64,000 nt of DNA, taken from the NCBI RefSeq assembly GCF_010093535.1, contig NW_022985199.1:186001-250000 (forward strand), read 5' to 3'. Below, piece after piece: positions 12,329 through 22,487 of this stretch (its first letter is position 1; every line of letters begins with the position of its first letter). Position numbers and translations under genes: made by a program. Source of the stretch: Lindgomyces ingoldianus (Eukaryota > Ascomycota > Dothideomycetes > Pleosporales > Lindgomycetaceae). Below the pieces are notes generated by a model. That model saw only the letters and a program-made list of their open reading frames with translations. It had not been told where the DNA came from and did not search any database.

Positions 12329-13384
12329 TCATTCCAAGTAGATATTCCCACGTATCCTCTGAAGGTTATCTAGAAAACCCCCACCGCTGCTCTTCTGCGG
12401 CGGCTGTAGCTTCGATACGCTTCCATTTCGTCCACCTTTCTGTCGCTGATTTGCCGCATTCTCTATCGCTTTTTGTTTCTCCTCCACCAACTTCACAAGA
12501 CTCTCGACAAACTTTATCCGTGATTTTTCCTCCGCTGTGCCTCTCCACACTTGCGCCAAGTCTCGAAGGGCCTGGATCCGGATCATAGCGGCTTCAACAC
12601 CAGATTCATCACCCTCGCCCCCACTTATGAGATCTGAGATCTCGGTACGCAGTTTTTCGGCGAATTCTCGTCCTTTCTCTTCACGGCTGGCGCTGTCGGA
12701 GCCAGGCTCAGGGGCGGAGACAGAGATTAATGAGGAGGCTAGAGAGACTTCGGAGGGTGCGAGTGTCCAGTGCATAGCTTCGCCGAAGATTTTTATGACG
12801 CTTTCGAGACGGGAGCGGACGAGGGTTAGAGTTCGAAGTTGGGAGATGTAGGGGGGCGTAGTAGGTTCGTCTTCTGCCTTCGGGATGTCCCGGGCTTTGG
12901 TCTCTTGTTGGGTGGAATCTTGTGTGACTGGGCTTTTAACGTCTTCTGGGGGTTCTGGAGGCTTTTTCATTTCTACCATGATACCTCCTGGTAGGAACTT
13001 CTCTACATCGCCTTTCAGTCCCTCTGACAATGCTTCTGTCAACCCAATTGTTTCTCCTCGTAAGACTTCAACCTCGTACGCCAATCTCCCACCACTCCGT
13101 AGTATGTCATCGGTCAATTGTGTGAGTATTGTCGAGAGGCGTGTAGTATGTGCGTTCAGTTGAGACAGGAGGTCCTGGGTTTGAGTTGAGAGGTCGGCAA
13201 GCGGGACGGAAGTTCCTTGCTTCAAAGGCCGAGACGACACCGATGAGAGAGAGAGGGAGGGCAATGTGACATTGAGGTAGTCGGCAGGGTCAAATGTGGA
13301 CTGAAGAAATGGCTGAAGGGTGGGATCGTAGAGGTGGGTCGACTTGGGAGCTACACTGCCATCTGCAACATTTGGGACAGCCAT
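12329..13384 (-). CDS. COG7: conserved oligomeric Golgi complex subunit 7-like protein
   Basis: Single exon, 351 aa. The start is the first ATG of the frame (MAVPNVADG); the upstream extension begins only with GTG. The N terminus has the COG subunit pattern of an FDPADYLN motif followed by long amphipathic helices (residues about 60-150: STQTQDLLSQLNAH, TRLSTILTQLTDDI). Later helices include YISQLRTLTLVRSRLESV and LRDLAQVWRG. This order resembles the N-terminal third of animal COG7, which tethers retrograde vesicles at the Golgi. The protein is much shorter than animal COG7 (about 770 aa), consistent with a reduced fungal form. Another helical tethering subunit cannot be excluded. It is divergent from the PARP-UBC gene. 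Confidence 0.72.
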   Translation of the reverse strand: MAVPNVADGSVAPKSTHLYDPTLQPFLQSTFDPADYLNVTLPSLSLSSVSSRPLKQGTSVPLADLSTQTQDLLSQLNAHTTRLSTILTQLTDDILRSGGRLAYEVEVLRGETIGLTEALSEGLKGDVEKFLPGGIMVEMKKPPEPPEDVKSPVTQDSTQQETKARDIPKAEDEPTTPPYISQLRTLTLVRSRLESVIKIFGEAMHWTLAPSEVSLASSLISVSAPEPGSDSASREEKGREFAEKLRTEISDLISGGEGDESGVEAAMIRIQALRDLAQVWRGTAEEKSRIKFVESLVKLVEEKQKAIENAANQRQKGGRNGSVSKLQPPQKSSGGGFLDNLQRIRGNIYLE

Positions 13385-14337
13385 TATTGCCGTGGATGGC
13401 GGGAGTGAAGGTCTGCGCCACAAGCAGCTGGAATTCGGGCGCTTGAGGATCGCTTCCGTCACCAGGGTCCCGAATTCGGGATGAGGGGCACGCTAAAGGA
13501 TCAGGACGGTTGACCAGTGATTCACTACTGCACAAAATGTGCAGTTGCCAGCAAATCCATAGAAGAGGTTATAGGAAAAATAGCCCAGATTCAATGAATT
13601 TTCGCTCCTTTCCCGTCTGCTGCTTCGGCTTGACAAGGCAAGGCAGTTCTGCCGGCGTTTCTGCTGTGAAAACGGGGTGGCTGTTGAGGAGCTTGGACTC
13701 TCTGTCTCAGCCACACTGTCTGTTGCCTGGAGCTCTAATTCACCACTTCCCTTCACTCTGCAAGGCAGCGAGTCTATATCTCGTTCAATTTGGTGCTAGC
13801 AGGGCGTGACTGGAGGAGCTGGCACTTTTATGTGATTTCTTCTTCCCCCTCTTCTTTTCCTCCCTCTTCTTCCCAACTAAAAGGACGTCGCCAACAGCAA
13901 TCAACATCCCACCCTCGTTCTTCCTCCCTCAGCTTTGCCGTGCCCTCCCCCGACGTCTTTGCTGCCTCCAACTTCTCGTTGTCCACCCCAAAGAGACCCC
14001 AGTACTGCGGAATTATCTTAGTCACACCCAGACGTCCACCAGCCTTGGTCTTGGTGTTGCCAGGCCACTTCGAGGATATCCCGCCTGAGCAAAAGTGCCG
14101 CCGGTGAAGGATTGAATTGTCATAACTCGGGGTTGTTACTACTAGCTTGAGTGACTGCACTACCGTCAGCTCCTCCTAGTCTGGTCCCCTATTGTACTTT
14201 CCAAAATACTTCAGGTCACCACACGCCTGACCACTCGCTTGTGCCTTCCCACTCTGCCCAGCTTAGTCCCCCCACACCACCAACGTCAACGTGGACTTTG
14301 ACCACTACGCTGCTGTTTGCATTTCACCGCCGATACT
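13385..14337. promoter_or_regulatory. divergent intergenic region, COG7-like/PARP-UBC
   Basis: 953 bp between divergent start codons. A strongly pyrimidine-rich tract (about 13838-13880 on the plus strand) lies upstream of the PARP-UBC start; such CT tracts are common in fungal promoters. No coding exon recognised. Confidence 0.45.
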
Positions 14338-17300
14338 ATGCCGAGGAAGGCGTTCATATCTGACCTCCAGAAGGCGGTCGCTGGCGTTCAGGTTGTCGGC
14401 ATTGCAGATGTGCACCCTGGAGGTGATGATGGCGAGTTCACGTTCCAGTGTCTTGCAGATGGAGAGTCGTTTCAGATCTCAGCTCTTGTTCCAGGTAAGC
14501 CTTTTTCTGAAAATCCTTCTCCAACGTTTTCTATATCCCCCAGCTGGAGAGGTCCAAGACGCGGCACATCGAACAACCCCTACCGGGATCGCGCCGTTCT
14601 TTCCGAGATCTACGACTCAACGCCCTTACATGTCTTGCCAATAAAATTGCGGATGTAGCCAATTACGGACTCGTGGTTTTTTGCTGGCCTGCCTTTGGAC
14701 TGTTGATCTCGGCGAGCCCCCTCCCTCTCAATCCATTATCCTAACATCCTGGTCTAAGCGCACGCACGTGCCAGCAAATTATTGCATAAGAAAGACAATG
14801 TATTCAAAGCTAATATATCTCTAGACGTATCTGAGTATCCCTCAAATCATACCTACATGATCTTTGCCCCAGACGATGCTCCAGCCAGTGTGGCTAGCGC
14901 CTTAGCCGATATAGCCGATTCTGCTACTGGAAAGTCTATCATTCAGATGCTCGAGCTTGCTTCACGAAATCTTGAGTCCACCGATCGAGACGGTGATCAG
15001 CAGATGCTCGACTCGCAAGAAGACTTTGAAGACCTAGATGACGAATCGGATGATGATGAAGTTGACGAGTACTTTCCTGACGATGATATGGCCCCGAAAC
15101 CTGTCCTTGGTAAGCAGGATACTGCTTCAAGTATAGAAGGCTATATCAAACCTACGTCGGAGTTCAGGCATCGAATTCGGTCCGATTTGATGACTGCTAA
15201 AGCTCATGGCTTCAAAGTAGGTCATTTGGGTGGACTTCTGGACGGCCTTGGATGCTACATAAGCCTTTCAACTCGCCTATCAAAGTTAGGTATTTCGGAA
15301 GAAGCAATGCAAGCTTGGCAAGTTGAAGCGTCGGAGTATCTGGTCGTGATATTTCACTACCCGAATGGGTATAAGAGCATGGATTCGCTAAAGTCATACG
15401 ACGCTCCTACAGCGCGACGTAACTTTGGAGTCCGTGTAGGCATTAGCTCCACGTACAAGCCGACTATGCAAGAAGCAATCCGTGCCTTCACCGTCCTAAA
15501 TAAGGAGGACGAGAAGCGCCGAGGGAAGGAGTCTCAAGCTGAATCACAGAGCACACTTCACAAGGGGTTCCGCAACTCTTTCATTTCCAGGCCGCTCAAC
15601 GAACTTCTAGATGAGCGCTTTCCCACGCTTCTCCACTACCGCTACAATGGGATGCCATGGTCAGGAGCCGAGCAGTTCTATAACGATCACTACGGTAGTA
15701 GGCATGCCCATTCAGACCTAGGGCTCAGTGACCAGTACCTCGAACCAGAGAATGCCAGTGCCACATATCCTGCTCTCGTCTCGGCAGACCACATACACGA
15801 ATCGCCCACGCAAGAACACTCTCTCCCACTCATCGGCATGCAATTCGTTCTTCGGCACTTTGTGCGCTGCACGGAGTTTTGCCTCATTTGTTTCACCAAG
15901 ATGCCCGACGACCTTCAAGCTATCAAACCATACGTATGCGATAAGCCTTTGTGTCTATACCAGTACATGTCTTTAGGATTTGGCCCAAGCATTGAGCACG
16001 AGATACTTTCTCAACCCAAGGTTGTTGACTTACTGATTAGCTTTTGCTACTCGAGCGCGAGGTTGGGACGCTTGAAAGACTTCCCGACAGGTTTAAGCCT
16101 GATGGTTCCACCAAGTGGCTCATATGAGCAAGACTATATCAATCAGCAACAACAACACTACTCCGCGTGGAACGCCCAGCCTGCGGTAGCCCCTCCCGTG
16201 TCGACTACCATCGGTGCTGAGCAAGTACAGATGGTACGGTATAACGCGGTCGCCCAGGAAATTCTCTTCGAGGATAAGAAGGAGAAATGTCCATTCCGCG
16301 CTGGGGACTGGATAATTCTCCGCACAACCGATGACCCGGGCTGGCCTATGCACTGTCGTGTTTCCGATACATCTCTTTATCCCACTGTCCATGTGGCTGA
16401 GCCAGGTGCGTCCTATATTTCTTCTTTCCTTCTCTATAATCCAAAAATGCTAACGGATTTGATCTGCAGTCATCCCTGCGAGCATCAATCAGGGGCTAGC
16501 GAACCCTGCTCAGTACTCAACTTACGGTAATCAGTACAATCCAACTCCTAGCCTTGCCGCACAGACTCTACCGCAGCCCGTTGCACCAGTTGCCATAAAC
16601 GAGTTTCGGCCCGCCAAATTTTACACGTACAACCAGAATTTCGACGAGATGGATGATTTCCACAAGAGGGAGGCTATTTATGCGCTACTTGATATCCTTC
16701 CGAATGTCAACGACATGAAACAATATCTTGCACGAAAGGCGCAATCTCCACTAAGCTCTTGGATCGACCGCCTTCCTCCAGCGGTTCTAGGGATCCTGCG
16801 CTGGATCATTGCGTCTAATCGAGCTTGTATAATGCAGGCCGAGGAAGAGGACGAAAGTGGTCTGAGCAAGAAGGGTGAGGAGCGCCTGTACGGCATGGCC
16901 GGATGGACTCAATTCAGGTTTGCCATGGGAGCGCCTGACAAAGAGCGACGTTTCATCCATGCAGTGCGAGAGACCACCGAGCGCTTGAAGCTGAAGTATC
17001 CGACCCTATTTGCTTGGCATGGTAGTCCCCTTGTCAACTGGCACAGCATCATTCGCGAGGGCCTTCATTTCAACGATACTGCCCACGGTCGTGCTTATGG
17101 TCATGGCGTGTACCATTCACTCGATTTCAACACCAGCATGGGCTACTGCGGTTACGGGCCGGCAAGCCATACATGGCCTGTGAGCGACCTGAAGGTTGGT
17201 TCCGCATTGGCGTTGAACGAGATTGTCAATGCTCCTAAGGAGTATGTCAGTGCGAGCCCCCATCTGGTCGTTGCACAACTCGATTGGATCCAGACTCGTT

Positions 17301-18432
17301 ACCTGTTTGTTAAAACTAATACCAACAATTATACCACGGTCCCCACTAGTACCAAGGAGGTCAAGCCGCTTCAGAGCATTGATCAAGACCCAAACATGAG
17401 GCCTAAGGGTTGCTCTGATAGTTTGATCATTCCTATCCACGCCGTTTCGGGGTCACGCCGACCCCAGTCTCGCTCCGTGAAGGCCGCCAATAAAAGGAGG
17501 AAAGCGACTGGTAGCAGCGCTTATGATCCCATTGATCTCGATGCAGACGATGACGATGACGGTGCTAGTATCGCAACCCTCGACGAAGATCTGACCATCT
17601 TTGAAGACGAGGATATTTATATGCCGCAGCCCGATACGGATCCCCTTCCGACGCCGAACTCGACGAAAGGCAAATCTAAGGCATCCGGATTCTTGTCCAA
17701 ACTTGTTGGATCGAAGTCTTCGAAGCCTCTGACGGATTATGTGCCAGGCACCTTGGATTATTCGACCTTACCAATGCTTCAACCCCCAGCCTGGGCAACT
17801 AGCTCAGCCACCAAGCGACTCCAGCGGGACTTCAAAGAGTTGCTAAAGGTCCAAGAAAAGGAGCCGACGCATGAGCTTGGGTGGCACATTGATGCCGACA
17901 AAATTGAAAACATGTACCAGTGGATTGTGGAGTTGCACTCCTTCGACCAGACCCTCCCATTGGCAAAGGATATGAAGGCAAAGGGTCATAAAAGTATTGT
18001 TTTAGAGCTCCGCTTCGGCAAAGACTACCCCATGAGTCCTCCCTTCGTTCGGGTCATTCGTCCACGCTTTTTAGGCTTCCAGCAGGGTGGTGGTGGACAT
18101 GTGACGGCTGGCGGCGCGCTGTGCATGGAGGTGAGTTGATATTGCCCTTTCCCCATGTATTAGCAGTGCTAAAATTTACTTAGCTCCTGACGAACAACGG
18201 TTGGAGTGCTGTCTCCTCGATCGAATCCGTCCTCCTTCAAGTGCGCATGGCTATGTCTAGTCTAGACCCCAAGCCAGCACGTCTCGATAATCACGGTCGT
18301 CAGGACTATGGCGTCGGCGAGGCTGTCGAAGCATATATCCGATCATGCAACGTCCATGGCTGGACGGTGCCAGCTGGATTCAGGGAGATGGCTTATGGAG
18401 GTGATCAAGATACGAGTCATGGCTACTATTGA
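14338..18432 (+). CDS. PARP catalytic domain fused to ubiquitin-conjugating (E2) domain
   Basis: Exons 14338-14494, 14825-16405, 16470-18130 and 18184-18432 give exactly 1216 codons (1215 aa). The order is: an N-terminal conserved segment (MPRKAFISDLQ) that joins DVSEYPSNHTYMIF over a 330-nt intron; an acidic stretch (about 120-150); a Cys-rich possible zinc site (about 398-432, CTEFCLIC then VCDKPLC); a PARP catalytic fold with His763 (AWHGSPLVNWHSI) and Tyr794 (GHGVYHS); a nuclear-type basic and acidic linker; and a UBE2Q-like E2 fold (about 1029-1190) with catalytic Cys1131 (GALCMELLTNNGW, spanning the last intron). The PARP position normally holding Glu falls in IQTRYLFV, so it lacks the polymerising H-Y-E triad and resembles PARP6/8/16-type mono-ADP-ribosyltransferases. 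The fusion is known in filamentous fungi; its substrates are not. Confidence 0.93.
14495..14824 (+). other. unusually long first intron of the PARP-UBC gene
   Basis: GTAAGC donor, TATCTCTAG acceptor and a GCTAAT branch-like sequence shortly before the acceptor; 330 nt against 53 and 64 nt for the other introns of the gene. An internal CCCCCAG at 14538-14543 would also splice to the same donor and give a short exon ending at a TAA at 14642-14644. Confidence 0.7.
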
Positions 18433-19300
18433 GTGCACCTTCCTTATTTTCTCAGCGTAGCAGAGAATAGGAAATAGTGTTTCAGGGAGCGTAAACTTAT
18501 GTATGTGGATGTATTACGCTCTAAGCCTGATATTATGCGGTCCGGCATGAAGGATTTCAGGTAATGTGATGGCACACAAATTTTTCTCTCTTTTTGTCTG
18601 TCTAGGTTCGGTTCGGTTTCCAGACAGCCTTCATCACGCAAAACACTCCAGGCTCTCTGGTCTGCATAGCGAGCGGTGTTCTCGGTCGCTGGCGCTTTTC
18701 GGTCCGTCCTTCGAGAATGAAGCGCGAGGAGAATGGGGTTACTGGAGTTTCCCTTCGGTATATTTCTTACCTTGGGTATGTGAATACTTACGAGAGTACG
18801 ATTCCCCTCCCTTCCCTCAACGTCCTCCATACGATAAAATGTCCGGCCAGAACATATATTAGTCCATACGCCTCTTCCTGTCTTATTTCTCATAGTCCTG
18901 GCGCACGGGGGTCTGCGGTCTGGGATGGATGGATGGGACATTGGTATATCATGCGCTTCTCGCAATGCTGTATGACAGAGGGCTATGAACATGTAGTAAT
19001 GGGATGAGTTCTCATTTGTCTTTTGCGTTCGCTTTGAACGTTGAGTGTAGGTGTGAGTTGAAGTTGTGATTTTGATTCAATTAGGAAACATTTCTATGGT
19101 TGGAACAGGACACAAGATGGGTGCCATTTGCTATCATGATGTGAACTTGTTCTTCATATACAAATGCGCTTTGGCTTGTGGAAATAAAACTGGGGATGAA
19201 GAATAAAATCTTTGGTTACTAAGAATACACGCTTCCCAACCGCCCTTCCCACGCTGCCAAGATATCCCAATCCCTCCCTAGCCCAACCCCACCTTCCCCC
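18433..19300. other. convergent 3' intergenic region
   Basis: 868 bp between the 3' ends of the PARP-UBC and GEN1-like genes. Only shadow frames; no gene seen. Confidence 0.5.
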
Positions 19301-22257
19301 TCATGATAAATCTAGAACCTGGATTTGACTCTCCCTCCACATCCTCCTCTCTCGACCCTTCAATCCCACGTTATTCCCGGCCACATTCTCAGGACTACTA
19401 GACACCGTATCCGCGTCCACGAAAGCCCACGATCCAGCCATACTCTCTCGGAGACGGATTACGCGCTTTTTCTTCTGCTGTTGTTTCCACGCTGCAGGCG
19501 AAGAGTTCGAGGGTCGGGAAATGAGATGGTTGCGTGGGGAGCGGTTGAGGGAGCAAGTGGGCGGTTGACTGGTTTGTGGTGGTGATACTGGGAGAGTAGG
19601 GGTGTGGCTAGGTGGAGTTTTGGAGGGAAGTGGGGCGGGTTTGGTGAATGCGAAGGAGGTGGATGTTGACTTGGTTAGCGAATTTGAGGTTCTAGGGGGG
19701 GGTTGGATGGTTGATGTGGATGGAGGAGAGAACTGGGTTAGATCAACGGTGTCAATTTCTAGTGGTGAGGACTTCTGGAGTCGAGGCGATGTTCGGCGCG
19801 AAACTTTAGAGTGATGGGATGCGGTAGGTGAGGGTGTGGATGTGGGTGAAGGAGATATGTTTGAGGATATCGATCGAAGTCGAGGTCGAGGTCGGGACGC
19901 TTTAAGGTTAGTTCGGCGGGGGTTTATTGGGCGGCTTGACCGTGTTGGCGGTGATTTTGGGGGCGAAGAGAGTGTCAAGTCCAAGGTTTTGATATTAATG
20001 CACGAGGGTTGAAGTCCAGGTGGGGCGGGAACGGGTGCTCTGCCTACGGGTGTCGTGGCTACTGTATTCTTGGTTGGTGTTGTGGTGGAAGAGGATTGAG
20101 ACCATACATCCAAGGTGGTTTGTTTCGATCTCGTTCCGGGGGAGGAGAGCACGGATGTTAGGCGTACTGCGCGTGATGTCCGAGGATTTCTTGTTACTTG
20201 TGTCTTTACTTTCTTAGCGGGGAGCTGGGGCGGAGATGGCAGTGCCGGCGAGCTGACAAGATCGAGAGTCTCTATCAAATTCATCGGTGGAGGAGTTGAG
20301 AGCCGGTCTAGGGTGGAAGGACTAGCTGGAGGAGTCTGGGAACGCTGCAATAGACCTCGTCTCCGCTTCGCCACTGTTGGGGGAAGCTCGAGCACTGGTG
20401 CCAGAGATTTCTCTGTTCCCTGTCGGGTTGGAGGGGCAGCTGATAGCTTCGCTGGTGACGAAGATAGGAGGTCGATGATGGTCCTGTTAGAGGACCCTGA
20501 AGCGGCTGGGAGCCCTCTTGAACGTAACGTTGGTATACTGCCGCCTCGCACCATTGGAGTTCTTCCAGCCTTGTTTTGCGCATTTGCTAAAACCTGACAC
20601 AACTTGATACCAGGCTTAGTGACCTTCGCATACTGTTCAATCGCACCTCCGGCCATGCTACAGGTCGTGTTCGCTCTTTTTGCACCCTTTGTTTTCGGAG
20701 CTGGTTTAGTGGCGTCCTTCGTAGTAGCCGCTCTCTTAGGTTTCACCCATGCGGCTTCCCAATCCTGGACTTTCAAAGGCACGCCGACTTTTACATAGGT
20801 TTCCATCACCCAGACCCGTAGAGGTTTGCTGGGGTCGAATTTTGTCGGCCCTCGTTTCTTAGCAGCAGTGTCTGGCTCCCCATCTTCAATATCCAAAGGT
20901 GTCTCGTCATCTGAAGTAGATTCTGGCAGATCATCATCTGGGTCTTCTTTATCCAAGTCAATATTGACGAGGTCCAGGGGAATGAAGCTGACACGAAGCT
21001 CGGGAGTGTTGTCTGTCACGGAGTGTTGTCTCTTTCCATGGATGCCCTTGACCAACTGTGCTTCCTCGTCTTGAACCGAGGTGAGATCGTCTAAAGTTGA
21101 CCCGCCGCCTTCACCTCTCATCCGTAGATGGCGGACTAGCAAGACTGGGGCGAGATTCCGAATGAAATGCTTCGCTCCTCCAAGCTTCGCCCAATCAAAT
21201 GCATCGTTGGTGAAACGGCGCAGTCCCGGAAAATCAAAGTCTTGATCCCACTCGATGGAGCGTCTTAGCTTATCCAGTCCGGCCTTGTTTGATATTGCTG
21301 GGTGCGTATAATAACCCAAAATATCCGCGCGGGGAAAGTCGTCTGGTATTACTAGAGACTTGTGCTTTGTCTTGAAAAACTTGCTCTCGTTTGTCTTGAG
21401 CTCATGTTGCAGTCGGTCTCTCCAGCTCTTCATGGCAATAGCGTCATTCTTCGCGACGTTGCACAGGTCTCTGCCAAACCCAGCTCTTGCGGCTTCACAT
21501 GCTGTCTTCGGACCGCAGCCCGGAATGCCCTCAGGGACGTAATCTCCTCCGCTCATAAGGGCAACAAGTATCATGCCTTCGCGATCGAGTCCTGAAGGGC
21601 CATGCTTCGTCTTGATCGCATCATACACATTGACATGGGTCGGTGTCGTGCTGGTCTTCAGTTCAGGTGACCAATTCCGAATGGTGACCCCGCTGCCAAA
21701 CATGAGCGTGTCCACATCCTCGCTAAGAACAGCGTCTACGATGCCTTCTCGCTGCAACAATGCGCACTCTGCCTCAGCTTCCCCTGGCGCACGATGTACT
21801 GGAAAGCCAAACTGATTGAGGAGCTGCTTTGCTAGGAATTCGGGAATTGACGCTACATTTCGCCCGGTGCGCTTGTTTCGCTTAAATGGAGGCTTGTTCG
21901 GTCCATCGAAGACGAATATGGGGTGGATAGAGAGCGATATCAGGCGGAGGAGACGGTAGAAGAAGGTTCGCAGGGCCGGATTTGTACCACCTGCAGATAG
22001 AAAACATGAGCAAGCAGTCCGATCACACTACACTGAAATGATATTCATGCATACCTTTACTCGCTTGGATTTGAAATAGCCATATCGATACATCAATAGC
22101 GATGCGCAACGGCCTGCCGGTCTCTTCGAACTTTTCGACTGCAAGTTTTGAGAGGGCTATGCGCTGACCAGGACCGATTTCCTTGTAGATTCTATGCCGG
22201 TCAAACTTCACTCGCAGAATACTAATACATAAACATTTCTTACCCATTTATACCCAT
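19301..22257 (-). CDS. YEN1: GEN1/Yen1-type Holliday junction resolvase (XPG/Rad2 family)
   Basis: Three exons read from the right: 22257-22244, 22191-22055 and 21990-19301 (introns 52 and 64 nt), 946 aa. The first exon is only 14 nt but restores the canonical XPG start MGINGIYKEIGPGQ, which must be free at residue 2 for catalysis in this family. Seen in order: N-domain with RIAIDVSIWLFQIQ (metal-binding Asp), FVFDGPNKPPFKRNK, I-domain APGEAEAECALLQREG and LSEDVDTLMFG (acidic cluster), and the helix-two-turn-helix region GGDYVPEGIPGCGPK. These define the GEN1/Yen1 branch that cuts four-way junctions symmetrically. A domain of about 100 residues follows (the chromodomain-like position), then a disordered Ser/Pro/Arg-rich tail of about 500 residues with many SP/TP sites, which may be cell-cycle kinase targets as known for yeast Yen1. 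Confidence 0.93.
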
Positions 22258-22487
22258 TGTCACTGCTCCCTGGCCTCGAGGCTCATCGCAATGTCCTCCT
22301 CTTTGTTATTTCACGATGTTGTTCCATTGAGATCTATACCGGGATGAGATTAGATTGTTGCCATAGGCGACCAGCCACAACAGGCCGCATACCAGGGTTC
22401 GCGACACCAACATTTCTACGGCCCCACCACCAACACAGACCAGCACACCTCCTCTCTCCAAGCCATTGATTGACCAGACAGGACGCA
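22258..22487. promoter_or_regulatory. bidirectional promoter region, YEN1/AT-hook gene
   Basis: 230 bp between divergent start codons; both core promoters must lie here. No specific operator recognised. Confidence 0.5.
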
